Shown here: piece by piece, positions 35,082 to 44,666 of the stretch
How positions within the stretch are numbered: the first letter of the stretch is position 1
Layout: each line of letters opens with the position of its first letter
Origin: an uncultured Clostridia bacterium
GTDB lineage: Bacteria > Bacillota > Clostridia > Oscillospirales > Acutalibacteraceae
Reading direction: 5' to 3'
Assembly (NCBI GenBank): GCA_947581635.1
Contig: CANPVE010000001.1
Coordinates: 62,001 to 126,000, forward strand
Length of the DNA: 64,000 nucleotides
Notes under the pieces: generated by a model
Seen by the model: the letters and a program-made list of their open reading frames with translations, nothing else
The model's database searches: none
Told to the model about the DNA's origin: nothing
Program-made: the position numbers and the translations under genes

Positions 35082-37130
35082 TCAATTGCTCTGGACTTCC
35101 GGCTTTTTGAGGTATGGCAATACATCCTCCGTGTAGGCGCGCAGCAATTCGCCCACGCTCCACGCTTGGGTGAAGCAGCCGCGCGATGTGCAGGCGAAGT
35201 CGCCGTCAAAAATTTCTGCAATTCCGTTTATGCAGCCGTCGCTCATGTGGTCGAGGAATCGCGAGCATATGGCGCGTGCGCGGCGAATGGCTTGAGGCGA
35301 GTGGTCGTACACTTTGCAGTATGCGGAGATATAGCCGCCAATGAGGAATCCCCAGCTGGTGCCCATGTGATAGGCGGCGTCGCGATTAATGAGCTTTCCG
35401 ATGTATTTGCCTTTGTATTCGGGATCGGCAGGGGAGAGGGAGCGCAATCCGTAGGTCGTCAAAAGGTGCTTGGTGACACAATTTACCACAGCGAGTTCTT
35501 TTTTACGGTCGAGCATTGTATATGGCAGCGATACGGCGTAAATCTGATTTGGGCGGATCCTGTCCTCAAACGGATCGGCAACGTCATAAAGGCAGCCTTT
35601 TTCTTCATTCCAGAATTTTTTGACAAACGACACCTTCACCCTGTCTGCAAGTTCGGCATAGTGAGAGCCGTCTTTGTTGAACTTATCGCAAAGCATCTGC
35701 ATTACTCTCAGAGCATTGTACCACAGCGCGTTTATCTCGACAGGCTTGCCATGACGGGGCGTCACCACCCAACCTCCCACGCGCACGTCCATCCAAGTGA
35801 TTTGGTCGAGTTCGCTGCCGCCGTGAATCAGGCCGTCCGAGTCCATGCCTATTGAAAAATCTGTCCCGTTTTCGTACGCATAGACTATATTTTTGAGAAC
35901 GGGGAATATCTCGTCTCTGATAAAGGCGTAATTTTTCTCGCCGCCCGTGTAGCTGAGGTATCGTTCGATCGCGTAGAAATACCACATCGATGCGTCCATG
36001 GTGTTGTACATAGGCTCGTCATCCGCCGAGCTGGGAAATACGTTGGGAATGAGACCGTTTCTTTCATATTGAGCGAAAGATTTCAGAATCTTCTCGCAGT
36101 CGTCAAAACGGTGGGTGCAGAGCGTGAGTCCCGTCATTGCAATCATGGTATCGCGCCCCCAGTCGGTGAACCACGGGAAACCCGCAAGTATCGTCTTTAG
36201 ACCGGTAGATCGGCGCTCAACAATGAATGCGTCCGCCGCCCATGTCAAGTGGCTGGAAAGGATATCCCTGTTGGGGTTGAGCGCGATTATGCCTTGCATA
36301 CGCTCAACATAGCTTTTAATCATCGCAAAGCCGTCTTTGGCAGTGATATCCTCGTCCTCGGTAGAACACACCACAAAGAAGCGCTTTGTTTCGCCCGGCT
36401 CGACCTCGATTACCACGTCGTATGGCGTGTATTGTGTGTCAAGACCTTTGAAGCCGTTGCGCGCGTCAATAGCAAGAAGCTGATTTTCCTCAGCAATAAA
36501 ATTCGGATTTGCCATACTGGTGGGAATGAGCGCCCTGTCGAAAAATTTTCCTTCGCTGATATAGAATTTTACATTGAAACGGGTGTCGTCGCTGCGCCCC
36601 ACGAGCATTGTTCTGCCGTAAACCGACGAGCTGAAATTTTCCATGTCGCCTGGGTAGTTCACGCGATCGATCGGGCGCATGGCAAAGAGCGGAGTGAGGG
36701 TGATTGTGACAGGCTCTGTCACACCGCTCACGGTATAGCACACCGCGACAGTATTCCTGCCGTGCTCCATGGTTATTGTTTTTTCTATGGAAATTTCGTC
36801 GGTTTGGTAGCAATACGTCGGAACTACGTCGATGTTGAATTGTTCCAGATATTTGCAGCCGTCTTTGGTTTCTCCGACAAACTGCTGACAGGCAAGGTCG
36901 AATTCGCGGTCGCCCGCTGTGATTTTTTCCTGAACCTTCGAGAGAATGTTTACCCTGTCAACCGGAGGATTAAGCGATGCAATCAGATAGCCTGTGTGAA
37001 TTCTTGCGGTGTCGCCCGTCACAGTGCAGCCCGAAAAGCCACCGATGCCGTTGGTGAGCAGCCATTCGCGCTCCAACCCCTGCTCGGGTGTGCGCCATGA
37101 GCTTTTCCCTAAAGTGTATTTAGTATGCAT
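35082..37130 (-). CDS. Glycogen debranching enzyme (amylo-alpha-1,6-glucosidase type)
   Basis: A 682-aa enzyme. The N-terminal GDE domain (about 1-230: EWLLTNGIGGFSG, HTGYLIASLNPP) is followed by the C-terminal (alpha/alpha)6 catalytic domain of GH133. It has FPWFTDWGRDTMIAM, which carries the catalytic Asp, then DASMWYFYAIERYL, WMDVRVGGWVVTPRHGKPVEI and QAWSVGELLRA. It hydrolyses the alpha-1,6 branch glucose left after phosphorylase or transferase action. It is divergent from the MarR-GlgB gene, so breakdown and branching of glycogen are controlled from one intergenic region. Confidence 0.92.
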   Translation of the reverse strand: MHTKYTLGKSSWRTPEQGLEREWLLTNGIGGFSGCTVTGDTARIHTGYLIASLNPPVDRVNILSKVQEKITAGDREFDLACQQFVGETKDGCKYLEQFNIDVVPTYCYQTDEISIEKTITMEHGRNTVAVCYTVSGVTEPVTITLTPLFAMRPIDRVNYPGDMENFSSSVYGRTMLVGRSDDTRFNVKFYISEGKFFDRALIPTSMANPNFIAEENQLLAIDARNGFKGLDTQYTPYDVVIEVEPGETKRFFVVCSTEDEDITAKDGFAMIKSYVERMQGIIALNPNRDILSSHLTWAADAFIVERRSTGLKTILAGFPWFTDWGRDTMIAMTGLTLCTHRFDDCEKILKSFAQYERNGLIPNVFPSSADDEPMYNTMDASMWYFYAIERYLSYTGGEKNYAFIRDEIFPVLKNIVYAYENGTDFSIGMDSDGLIHGGSELDQITWMDVRVGGWVVTPRHGKPVEINALWYNALRVMQMLCDKFNKDGSHYAELADRVKVSFVKKFWNEEKGCLYDVADPFEDRIRPNQIYAVSLPYTMLDRKKELAVVNCVTKHLLTTYGLRSLSPADPEYKGKYIGKLINRDAAYHMGTSWGFLIGGYISAYCKVYDHSPQAIRRARAICSRFLDHMSDGCINGIAEIFDGDFACTSRGCFTQAWSVGELLRAYTEDVLPYLKKPEVQSN

Positions 37131-37274
37131 TTGTAGTGAACCGTCCTTACAGTAAAATCGAATAATTTAACTAAATTATTTTATGAAATTATATCATAAT
37201 TAACCCAATATCTCAACCTAAACCGCTGTATTTTTTATTTTTTATATTAAATTTTACAATTGTTTCCAAATTAC

Positions 37275-37337
37275 TTGACTTTCCCAAACGGACAGTATAT
37301 AATGTCGTTATGAACAGTTTACAAATGAACTATTTAC
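37275..37337 (+). promoter_or_regulatory. Promoter and candidate operator of the MarR-GlgB gene
   Basis: TTGACT (37275-37280), 17 nt, TATAAT (37298-37303). Just downstream lie two copies of ATGAAC-N(4-6)-TTTAC-like sequence (37310-37337), partly palindromic (AGTT...AACT). This is a natural place for a MarR dimer encoded by the gene itself. The rest of 37131-37274 is AT-rich and must carry the promoter of the debranching gene. Confidence 0.55.
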
Positions 37338-37383
37338 GGTGAAACTGTATGCGACAGAGTTTTTATTTTGTGAGGTGTGTTTA

Positions 37384-39702
37384 GTGAATTTAGATTCCAC
37401 ATTAATTTATTGGCACAAGTTGAACAGGCTTTATGATTTGCTGCGCGACGAGCTTCTGAAAAAATTCGATATCAATAGCATTGAAAGCGAGGTGCTGGTA
37501 TATCTGGCATTTCATGACGCATTCGGAGAGGCAGGAGACGACACCGCCAAAGATATAGCCGAAAATCGGGTTATCTCAAAATCGAACGTATCCAAAGGTG
37601 TGTATTCTTTAATGCAGAAAGGTTTTATCGTGGGCGAGCAGGACGTGCGCGACAGGAGAGTTACGCATCTCAGGCTTACCCAGCGGGCTGACAGGGATTT
37701 GATTGTGTCAGAGGTGAATAAGATGAACGACCGCTTCAATAATCTGATCTCACGAAATATACCCCAGGACGAATTGATGCGGCTTGTGGAAACCGAACGA
37801 AAGCTGGCGGAGAACGCAGAGAGGGCAATTCAAGAAAAACTGTACTTAATTGACGGTTATGAGGAGGAGTATAAAACTACTGTGCAGATAGAACCAATAG
37901 AGAAAATAGAAGATTTTAATATGCAGAGTTTTTACGAGGGCAAAGCCTTCAACTGCTATGAGTTTTTTGGTGCGCATATGCTGGGCGATGGGCGATGTCT
38001 TTTCCGCACCTATGCTCCAAATGCACAGCGCGTGACTGTAACGGGAGATTTCAATGGCTGGCAGGAGTCGGAAATGATTCGCTACTACAACAGCGGCGTT
38101 TTCAGCTTCATAGCCGACAGCGCTCAGGTCGGGCAGAATTATGAATATGTGGTGTACGGGAACAATGGTGCGGTTCATCACAGTGACCCTTACGGATTCA
38201 GCATGGAGCTTCGTCCGAAACACGCTTCGGTTATCACAGATATGAATGAATATCAATTTCACGACGGCAAGTGGCTTGCCAATCGCACGCTGAATTATGA
38301 CAGGCCGCTCAACATTTACGAAATGCACTTCGGCTCGTGGCGCCGCAATCCCGAAAATCCGAACGGCTGGTACAGCTTCAGCCAAATCGCAGACCGACTT
38401 ATTGAATACGTCAAAGATCACGGATACACACACATTGAATTCCTTCCTCTCGCCGAGCATCCGTTCGACGGTTCGTGGGGATATCAGAACACGGGATTCT
38501 TCAGCGCTACATCTCGTTACGGTACGCCGCGCGACCTTATGGAACTGGTTGACAAGTGCCACCAGAATGGAATTGGCGTGATAATGGATTTTGTTCCTGT
38601 TCACTTTGCGTTGGACGAGTACGGACTTAAAAATTTTGACGGCACCCCTCTTTACGAATATCCCCATCAGGACGTTGGGTACAGTGAATGGGGAAGCTGC
38701 AACTTTATGCATTCCCGTCGCGAGGTCGCGTGTTTCCTGCAATCCGCCGCCGAATTCTGGCTCAAGGTTTATCACTTTGACGGCCTGCGTATGGACGCTA
38801 TAAGCCGCGCCATATATTGGCAGGGCGATCCAAATCGCGGCGTCAACAACTGCACTGTGGAATTCCTGAGAACAATGAACAGCGGACTGCGCGAGCATTT
38901 CCCGACAGCAATGTTGATAGCGGAGGATTCCACGTCATTCCCCAACGTCACCAAACCTGTTGACAAAGGCGGTTTGGGTTTTGACTACAAGTGGGACCTG
39001 GGCTGGATGAATGACACCCTCAGTTACTTTGCGCAGCCGCCGAAACAGCGCAGTGAAATATACCATAAGCTCACATTTTCAATGATGTACTACTACAATG
39101 AGCGATATATTCTGCCGCTGTCTCACGATGAAGTTGTCCACGGGAAGGCAACGATTGTCAACAAAATGTTCGGTGAATACGAAGATAAATTCCGTCAGGC
39201 GCGGGCGTTCTATGCGTATATGTATATGCATCCCGGTAAAAAGCTCAATTTCATGGGCAACGAGTTTGGGCAGCTCCGTGAGTGGGACGAGAAACGTGAG
39301 CAGGATTGGAATTTGCTGCAATATCCCATGCACGACGGATTCAATAAATACATAACCTCGCTTAGCAGGCTATATTTGGACAATTCGGCTCTGTGGGCGC
39401 TTGACTGTGATTATTCCGGATTTGATTGGGCGGACTGCCACAGTGAGAGCGATTCTGTTTACTCCATGCTGCGCAGCTCTGACGGCGGCAGACTGCTGGC
39501 TGTGTTCAATTTCTCTGATGATGATAAGTCGGACTATGAATTGGTTCTCGATGGCGTGGATATGATTACACCTTTAATTTGCAGCGAGTGGCGGCAATTC
39601 GGCGGAAGCATTGAGATGATTGCAAACCAAATCAAAGGCAGGAGCGGTAAATTTGCTCTGAATGTTCCAAGGCTCTCCGCAACGATTTATAAAATACAGT
39701 AA
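37384..39702 (+). CDS. glgB: MarR-type regulator fused to 1,4-alpha-glucan branching enzyme
   Basis: One frame of 772 aa codes for two proteins. Residues 1 to about 145 are MarR-like: an N-terminal helix, then a winged helix with DIAENRVISKSNVSKGVYSL and the wing DVRDRRVTHLRLTQ. Residues from about 190 are a complete GlgB: CBM48 (FRTYAPNAQRVTVTGDFNGW) and a GH13 barrel. The barrel keeps region I (MDFVPVHF, about 400), the nucleophile Asp in LRMDAIS (about 466), Glu in IAEDST (about 511) and SHDEVVHG (about 578). GTG 37384 is favoured because GAGGTG lies 7 nt before it. An ATG at 37339 would add 15 residues without a ribosome site. GlgB makes alpha-1,6 branches in glycogen; the fused domain could let the enzyme control its own or its neighbour's transcription. 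Confidence 0.9.
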   Translation: MNLDSTLIYWHKLNRLYDLLRDELLKKFDINSIESEVLVYLAFHDAFGEAGDDTAKDIAENRVISKSNVSKGVYSLMQKGFIVGEQDVRDRRVTHLRLTQRADRDLIVSEVNKMNDRFNNLISRNIPQDELMRLVETERKLAENAERAIQEKLYLIDGYEEEYKTTVQIEPIEKIEDFNMQSFYEGKAFNCYEFFGAHMLGDGRCLFRTYAPNAQRVTVTGDFNGWQESEMIRYYNSGVFSFIADSAQVGQNYEYVVYGNNGAVHHSDPYGFSMELRPKHASVITDMNEYQFHDGKWLANRTLNYDRPLNIYEMHFGSWRRNPENPNGWYSFSQIADRLIEYVKDHGYTHIEFLPLAEHPFDGSWGYQNTGFFSATSRYGTPRDLMELVDKCHQNGIGVIMDFVPVHFALDEYGLKNFDGTPLYEYPHQDVGYSEWGSCNFMHSRREVACFLQSAAEFWLKVYHFDGLRMDAISRAIYWQGDPNRGVNNCTVEFLRTMNSGLREHFPTAMLIAEDSTSFPNVTKPVDKGGLGFDYKWDLGWMNDTLSYFAQPPKQRSEIYHKLTFSMMYYYNERYILPLSHDEVVHGKATIVNKMFGEYEDKFRQARAFYAYMYMHPGKKLNFMGNEFGQLREWDEKREQDWNLLQYPMHDGFNKYITSLSRLYLDNSALWALDCDYSGFDWADCHSESDSVYSMLRSSDGGRLLAVFNFSDDDKSDYELVLDGVDMITPLICSEWRQFGGSIEMIANQIKGRSGKFALNVPRLSATIYKIQ

Positions 39703-39737
39703 AGATTAAAATTAACCTACAATTCACCAAAATATAA

Positions 39738-39795
39738 AAACGCATCGAGCCGAAGTTCTGACAGATCCCCGACACGGTGCGTTGTGTTATTTTTA
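39738..39795 (+). terminator. glgB terminator
   Basis: ACGCATCG (39740-39747) pairs with CGGTGCGT (39775-39782) with one G-T pair. A T-rich stretch follows. Confidence 0.6.
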
Positions 39796-39968
39796 TGGAC
39801 ATATTTTTCAAAAAATCGGTAAATTATACATATTTCTATCTGAATACATATCAAAATTGCCAAAAATAAAAAAAGTTAATAAAAAATATATCTTTTTTAC
39901 TATGAATTGTTATATTATAAGAGAGGTTTTTTATAAAGACAATTTGTCAATTGGGGAGTTTGATATAT

Positions 39969-40781
39969 ATGAAGCTAAAGAGACTGACATCAATGCTTGT
40001 AGCCGTTTTGATTGCAATTTCCTCGGTCGGCATCGTTGTGAGCGCTGAGAACGACGAAAGCACGAGTTCGTCGAGCGCGACCCAAGCCGAGGAAACTACG
40101 ACGGCGGCAACGACGGAAACTACAACTGCGTCTTCGGACAATACTGAGACTACAACCGCCGAAAGCAACGCATCGAAAACCACCAAGAAGACCACAAAGA
40201 AAACAACCAAGAAAAAGAGCACAACCACACAAACTATAATTGACGATAACCCTATACCTTATCCTGAAGCAGTATATAACAGCGACATTGTTGCGCAAAA
40301 TTACATCACCGGAGATTTATTCTCTATTGATCAGATCAAGGTCCTGACAGACGAAGTGTCCGATGACGTGGCTCAGACGGCTTTGAGTACGGTCGGTGTG
40401 AGCGCGGACAGCGCATTGGTGTATGACATTGAAATCACGGACGGCAACGGCGGAGAACTGATTGTCACCGAGGGCAACACCATACCGATATCGCTGGACA
40501 TTCCCGAGGCCTGCGGAAGTGACAGGGATTTTGTTATGTATCGAATGGACGAAAACGGACAGGCTCTACAGATTGATGTAAGTGTCATATCTGATGCCAT
40601 ACAATTTTCCACATCCGAATTCGGTCTTTACGTCCTTACATGGGGCAGCGTCTCCACCGATCCCGGCACAACAACGGATCCAATGCCGTTGATAATATGC
40701 CTGATCGCCGCGCTGTCCTCAGTCACGTCTATGGTATCTGTAGTAATTATGAGGAAAAAGAGAAATTCCGAGCAGGAATAG
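39969..40781 (+). CDS. Secreted membrane-anchored protein H
   Basis: A 270-aa protein: signal peptide (MKLKRLTSMLVAVLIAI, cut near VSA), a Thr/Ser/Glu-rich linker of about 60 residues running into a Lys/Thr repeat (KTTKKTTKKTTKK), which looks like a wall-spanning or glycosylated stalk. A beta module like that of protein A follows (LVYDIEITDGNGGEL, DFVMYRMDENG, FGLYVLTWGS). The end is a Pro/Thr spacer, a TM helix and RKKRNSEQE. There is no clear NPxTG box (DPGTTTDP only), so it may be held by the TM helix alone. GGGGAG lies 10 nt before ATG 39969. Its promoter is not clear. Confidence 0.72.
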   Translation: MKLKRLTSMLVAVLIAISSVGIVVSAENDESTSSSSATQAEETTTAATTETTTASSDNTETTTAESNASKTTKKTTKKTTKKKSTTTQTIIDDNPIPYPEAVYNSDIVAQNYITGDLFSIDQIKVLTDEVSDDVAQTALSTVGVSADSALVYDIEITDGNGGELIVTEGNTIPISLDIPEACGSDRDFVMYRMDENGQALQIDVSVISDAIQFSTSEFGLYVLTWGSVSTDPGTTTDPMPLIICLIAALSSVTSMVSVVIMRKKRNSEQE

Positions 40782-40799
40782 TCTAATATTTATCATTAA

Positions 40800-40857
40800 C
40801 AAAAAATACCGCGCACCGAACTTTCATTGAAACATCGGTGACGCGGTATTTTTTTAT
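40800..40857. terminator. Bidirectional terminator after H
   Basis: AAAAAATACCGCG pairs with CGCGGTATTTTTT, with CACCGA/TCGGTG inside. It serves H and the small gene converging from the right. Confidence 0.88.
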
Positions 40858-40880
40858 CAAGTATGCCTATAATGTAAGAA

Positions 40881-41039
40881 TTATCTCTGCTTGAATATGA
40901 GAATAGCACCGGCATTGGGGGTAGATGTGACGCTTACCAGCTCATAGCCTTTGTTGTACATCTCGTTTGCCTTGTCTTGAATTGCCTGAGCGCGTGTCTC
41001 TCTATTCTTTGTGAATCCGATAATCTCCGTTTTATACAT
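40881..41039 (-). CDS. Small DUF4177-like protein
   Basis: A 52-aa frame: starts MYKTEIIGFTKNRET, contains AIQDKANEMYNKGYELVSVT, and ends GAILIFKQR. GGTGAGAG precedes the ATG. The pattern strand-helix-GYELVSV-strand is that of small DUF4177-type proteins. No function is known. It stands between a terminator and the pheA end, facing away from it. Confidence 0.6.
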   Translation of the reverse strand: MYKTEIIGFTKNRETRAQAIQDKANEMYNKGYELVSVTSTPNAGAILIFKQR

Positions 41040-41153
41040 AAATCTCTCACCACCCTCGCCGCGGATTTATCATGTACCGATTATAGGGAGGAAAGGTTTG
41101 AAAAAGGTTAAGATTTTGGAGGAAATTGGTAAATATTTTACTGTTCTGTGTTT

Positions 41154-42305
41154 TTAATAATTCCCCAGAAATTTAAAATCCGACATCTCGGTGCTGAGCG
41201 AACAAATCAGGGAACACACTTTCTCATCGTGGACACTGCCATTGAAGTCGAGGTAAAATCTGTACTGGAAATTTTGCCCTTTGAGCGGGCGGGATTCTAT
41301 CTTGAAAATGTTCATGCCGTTTGCGGCGAATCTGGACAACACGCGGTAGAGACTGCCTGTTCGGTGTGGCAGAGAGAATGTCAGACTTATTTTGTCGGCG
41401 CCGTTGCGTATTACCATATTTTTTGATATTACAATAAAGCGGGTCTGATTGCCGTCGATGTCCTGTATATCCTTCTCCAGTATTTCCATATCAAATTTCT
41501 TTCCTGCCACGCTTGAAGCTATCGCCGCCTTGGTCGGATCGTTCCAACGCGCCACATTTTTTGCGGCGACGGCGTTGTTGCTGTATTCGTTAGTCTCAAA
41601 ACCGTGGCGTTGGATATATCTGGCGCACTGACTGAGGGCCTGCGGGTGCGCATAAACCTCTTTGATATCTTCGATTTTGGCGCCCTTGGGTGCGAGCAGA
41701 CAGTGATTTACGTCAACGTCGGTTTCGCCCACAATGTAGAAGCCGTGTCGGGTGAGCAGATCATAGACATCATCGACCGCGCCCGCCGTGGTATTCTCAA
41801 TAGGCAGCACTCCGAAATCGGTGTAGCCTTCCGTGACGGCGTCGAATACATCGTTGAATTGTGCGAAGAACATAGGCTCCACACCGTCTCCGAAAAATTG
41901 TTTTGCTGCCAGATGGGAATATGCGCCCACTGTTCCCTGACAGGCGATTTTTGAGCCTTTGAGCTCGCTGCCCGCCGTCATAAACTTTTTGCGGAGTTTC
42001 CCGTCCTCGCCGTAAAGCAGCATTTGCTGGCGGGTGCTGCTTATGTCTATAAGTGTGGCCAACATGGTGCGCGCGCCGCTGCCGAATTCGCCGCCCTCTT
42101 TTTCAACGCGGTCGAGAATTTCCTGCTCACGCTCGGGATTGAAAATGGGAGTGCCGTCGCGCTTCTTTACCATAGCCACCTTTTCGCAAGCGTGCATACG
42201 CTTAATGAAAAGCTCTAAAATTTGATTGTCTATGCAGTCTATTTCAGATCGGATATCGGAAAGGTCGATATCGTCCGGTATATTGTTCAGATTTATTGTA
42301 CTCAC
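41154..42305 (-). CDS. pheA: Bifunctional chorismate mutase / prephenate dehydratase
   Basis: The P-protein of phenylalanine synthesis, 383 aa. The AroQ-type chorismate mutase (about 15-95) has IRSEIDCIDNQILELFIKRM. The prephenate dehydratase (about 115-300) has GAYSHLAAKQFFG, GVLPIENTTAGAV and NQTRFIVI with the catalytic Thr. The ACT domain (about 310-383) with GSLYRVLSRFAANGMNI and ESRP mediates feedback by phenylalanine. GTG start overlaps the aroC stop (GTGA). Last gene of the aromatic operon. Confidence 0.95.
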   Translation of the reverse strand: MSTINLNNIPDDIDLSDIRSEIDCIDNQILELFIKRMHACEKVAMVKKRDGTPIFNPEREQEILDRVEKEGGEFGSGARTMLATLIDISSTRQQMLLYGEDGKLRKKFMTAGSELKGSKIACQGTVGAYSHLAAKQFFGDGVEPMFFAQFNDVFDAVTEGYTDFGVLPIENTTAGAVDDVYDLLTRHGFYIVGETDVDVNHCLLAPKGAKIEDIKEVYAHPQALSQCARYIQRHGFETNEYSNNAVAAKNVARWNDPTKAAIASSVAGKKFDMEILEKDIQDIDGNQTRFIVISKNMVIRNGADKISLTFSLPHRTGSLYRVLSRFAANGMNIFKIESRPLKGQNFQYRFYLDFNGSVHDEKVCSLICSLSTEMSDFKFLGNY

Positions 42306-43390
42306 AGTTTGCCTACCTCTTTCATCATGTCGGTTATACCTATGGCAACTGCCGACTCGATGGCAGGCAGTGCGCGGGGGACTATGCAGGGGTCATGTCT
42401 GCCGCCCACCGTAAGAATTGCGTCTCGTTTCTCCTTCAGGTCTACGGTGTGCTGCTCGAGCGATATGGAGGGAGTAGGTTTGACCGCCGCGCGGACGATT
42501 ATGGGCATACCGTCCGAAATGCCGCCGAGTATTCCGCCGCATACGTTGCGCGTAGTAACCACACGATTGCCAACTACCGTGAACGGGTCGTTTGATTCGC
42601 TGCCCCTCATTCGCGCAACGTCAAAGCCCGCGCCGAATTCCACGCCCTTGACGGCGGGAACTCCGTATATAATGGAAGAAAGCACATTTTCAACGCCGCC
42701 GAACATGGGCGAGCCTATGCCTGCGGGGACGCCCACGGCGGCAATCTCCACGACGCCGCCCACGCTGTCGCGCTGCATTCTCGCTTCTTCGATCATTCGG
42801 CGCATCGATGCCTCGGTCTCCGGTTTGTTGAGCGCGAAAAAGCTGCGCTGCAAGCCGCTCAGATGCTCCGCCGTAACTTCCACTGGATCAAACGGAATGT
42901 CGAATATATTGCCTATGGCGTAAATATGGCCGCCTATGGTAATACCTCTGCGCTTGAGTATCTGACGGCACACCGCTCCCGCAAATGTCAAAGGTGCGGT
43001 GAGGCGTCCGCTGAAGTGACCGCCGCCGCGCACGTCGTTGTATCCGTTGTAGCGCACTGCTCCGGTGTAATCCGCGTGACCCGGACGAGGCAGGCGTTGA
43101 AGTTTGTCGTAATCTACCGAGCGTGTGTTTGCATTTTCGATAACGGCACAAAGCGGCGCTCCTGTCGTGATGTCGTTGAGTATGCCGGAGCATACCTCGG
43201 GCATATCTTCCTCCTTGCGCGGAGTGGATGTGGAATCGTTGCCGGGCGCGCGGCGGTTCATCTGAAATTGAATTTCTTCAAAATCAAGCCGTTCTCCCGC
43301 CGGCAGACCGTCAATCACCACGCCGATACCTATTCCATGGCTTTCACCGAAAATTGAAATCTTTAAATTGTTACCCCATGTTGATGACAT
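42302..43390 (-). CDS. aroC: Chorismate synthase
   Basis: Eliminates phosphate from EPSP to give chorismate, using reduced FMN. 362 aa from ATG 43390 (MSSTWGNNLKISIFGESHG), with TTGGAGG upstream. Motifs: GESHG, RPGHADYTGAVRY, RGGGHFSGRLT and the C-terminal VGGRHDPC. The start lies 20 nt inside the end of aroA, and the end overlaps pheA. Confidence 0.96.
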   Translation of the reverse strand: MSSTWGNNLKISIFGESHGIGIGVVIDGLPAGERLDFEEIQFQMNRRAPGNDSTSTPRKEEDMPEVCSGILNDITTGAPLCAVIENANTRSVDYDKLQRLPRPGHADYTGAVRYNGYNDVRGGGHFSGRLTAPLTFAGAVCRQILKRRGITIGGHIYAIGNIFDIPFDPVEVTAEHLSGLQRSFFALNKPETEASMRRMIEEARMQRDSVGGVVEIAAVGVPAGIGSPMFGGVENVLSSIIYGVPAVKGVEFGAGFDVARMRGSESNDPFTVVGNRVVTTRNVCGGILGGISDGMPIIVRAAVKPTPSISLEQHTVDLKEKRDAILTVGGRHDPCIVPRALPAIESAVAIGITDMMKEVGKL

Positions 43391-44666
43391 TCGCTTTACC
43401 TCCAAGAGAATTATAAACGTCAAAGAATGACGGATAGCTTTTGTTTACACTGTAAGGCGTGGTGATTGTCACCTCGCCGGATGAGTTGAGAGCGGCTATA
43501 GCTGCCGACATAATTATTCTGTGGTCGCGGCAGCCGTCAACCGAACCTCCCGTAAATTCGCCTACGCCCTCAATTTTAAGTCCGTCGGCAAGTTCGATCG
43601 CTCTGCCTCCCAGCGCGTTTATCATCGCTGCGGTTGACGATAATCTGTCGCTCTCCTTTATGCGAAGCCTCTCGGCGTGGTCAATCACGGTTGTACCCTC
43701 GCATAGAGCGGCGCATATTGCCAGACATGGCACCAGATCGGGTATCTGCTCGGCGTTGATGTGCTGCGCATGGAGAGTTCCCTTTTTCACCGTCAATTCA
43801 TCGCCGTTTGCAGAGATGTCCGCGCCGAAGCCGCGAAACAGTTCGATCGCCGCTATATCGCCCTGAACCGAATTCATGCGCAGTCCGCGCAGGTTCAGGA
43901 CGCTGCCCAAAGCTCCCGCCGCGAGGAAAAATCCAGCGTGCGACCAGTCGCCCTCAACGGCGTAGTCGCGCGGCGAGTAGCTCTGTCCGCCGCGAATGAA
44001 CCAACCGTAATCCCTGCGCTCCACTTGAACGCCGAAATCCGCCATGCAGCACACAGTCATATCGACGTATGCCGATGATTGCAGCGGCGTGGTGAGAATT
44101 ATGCGGCTGTCGCCCTCGCACAGCGGCAGGGCTATCAACATTCCGGTTATGAATTGTGAGCTTATATCACCGCGCATTTCGTAGTTGCCTGCCTGCAATC
44201 TGCCCCGGCATATCAGCGGAAGTCCTCCTTCCGTTTCGCACTCAACCCCCGCCTTGGGCAGAAGCTCAGTGTAAAGTCCGATGGGGCGGGGAAGGAGCGT
44301 GCCTTCGCCTATAAACCGCCCGTTTATTCCTACAGCGCAGGCTATGGGAATTATAAATCTCAGTGTGGATCCGGATTCTATGCAGTTTATGTCGATAGGC
44401 TCATTGTCGGCTGAATTTGCTGAAATTTTGCCGCCGATTCCGTCTATGGTGAGTGCGCCGTCATTGAATTGTACTCTCGCGCCCAGCGCGGTTACCGCGT
44501 TTATCGTGGCGCGCATATCATTGGAAAGCTCTATGGGCGACAACACGCTTCGTCCTTCGGCAAGTGCGGCGCAGAGCATGGCGCGGTGCGCCGCGCTCTT
44601 GGATGGGGGAATATTCACTGTTCCCTGAAGAATGCCGCGCGAGCATCTGCATATCGCGTTGTTCAT
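43371..44666 (-). CDS. aroA: EPSP synthase (3-phosphoshikimate 1-carboxyvinyltransferase)
   Basis: 431 aa from ATG 44666, which overlaps the aroB stop; GGGGGTG upstream. Motifs: PPSKSAAHRAML (phosphate binding), ESGSTLRFIIP, GRLQAGNYEMRGDISSQF and the ERLRIKESDRL loop. The Gly site of glyphosate-sensitive class I enzymes (NAGTAMR) reads ESGSTLR. Sensitivity cannot be called by eye. Confidence 0.95.
   Translation of the reverse strand: MNNAICRCSRGILQGTVNIPPSKSAAHRAMLCAALAEGRSVLSPIELSNDMRATINAVTALGARVQFNDGALTIDGIGGKISANSADNEPIDINCIESGSTLRFIIPIACAVGINGRFIGEGTLLPRPIGLYTELLPKAGVECETEGGLPLICRGRLQAGNYEMRGDISSQFITGMLIALPLCEGDSRIILTTPLQSSAYVDMTVCCMADFGVQVERRDYGWFIRGGQSYSPRDYAVEGDWSHAGFFLAAGALGSVLNLRGLRMNSVQGDIAAIELFRGFGADISANGDELTVKKGTLHAQHINAEQIPDLVPCLAICAALCEGTTVIDHAERLRIKESDRLSSTAAMINALGGRAIELADGLKIEGVGEFTGGSVDGCRDHRIIMSAAIAALNSSGEVTITTPYSVNKSYPSFFDVYNSLGGKANVINMG

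Noticed and set aside
36249..37100. Long plus-strand frame opposite the debranching enzyme gene
   Set aside because: Shadow of a strongly supported GH133 gene; composition (many His, Cys, Arg) is that of an antisense frame.
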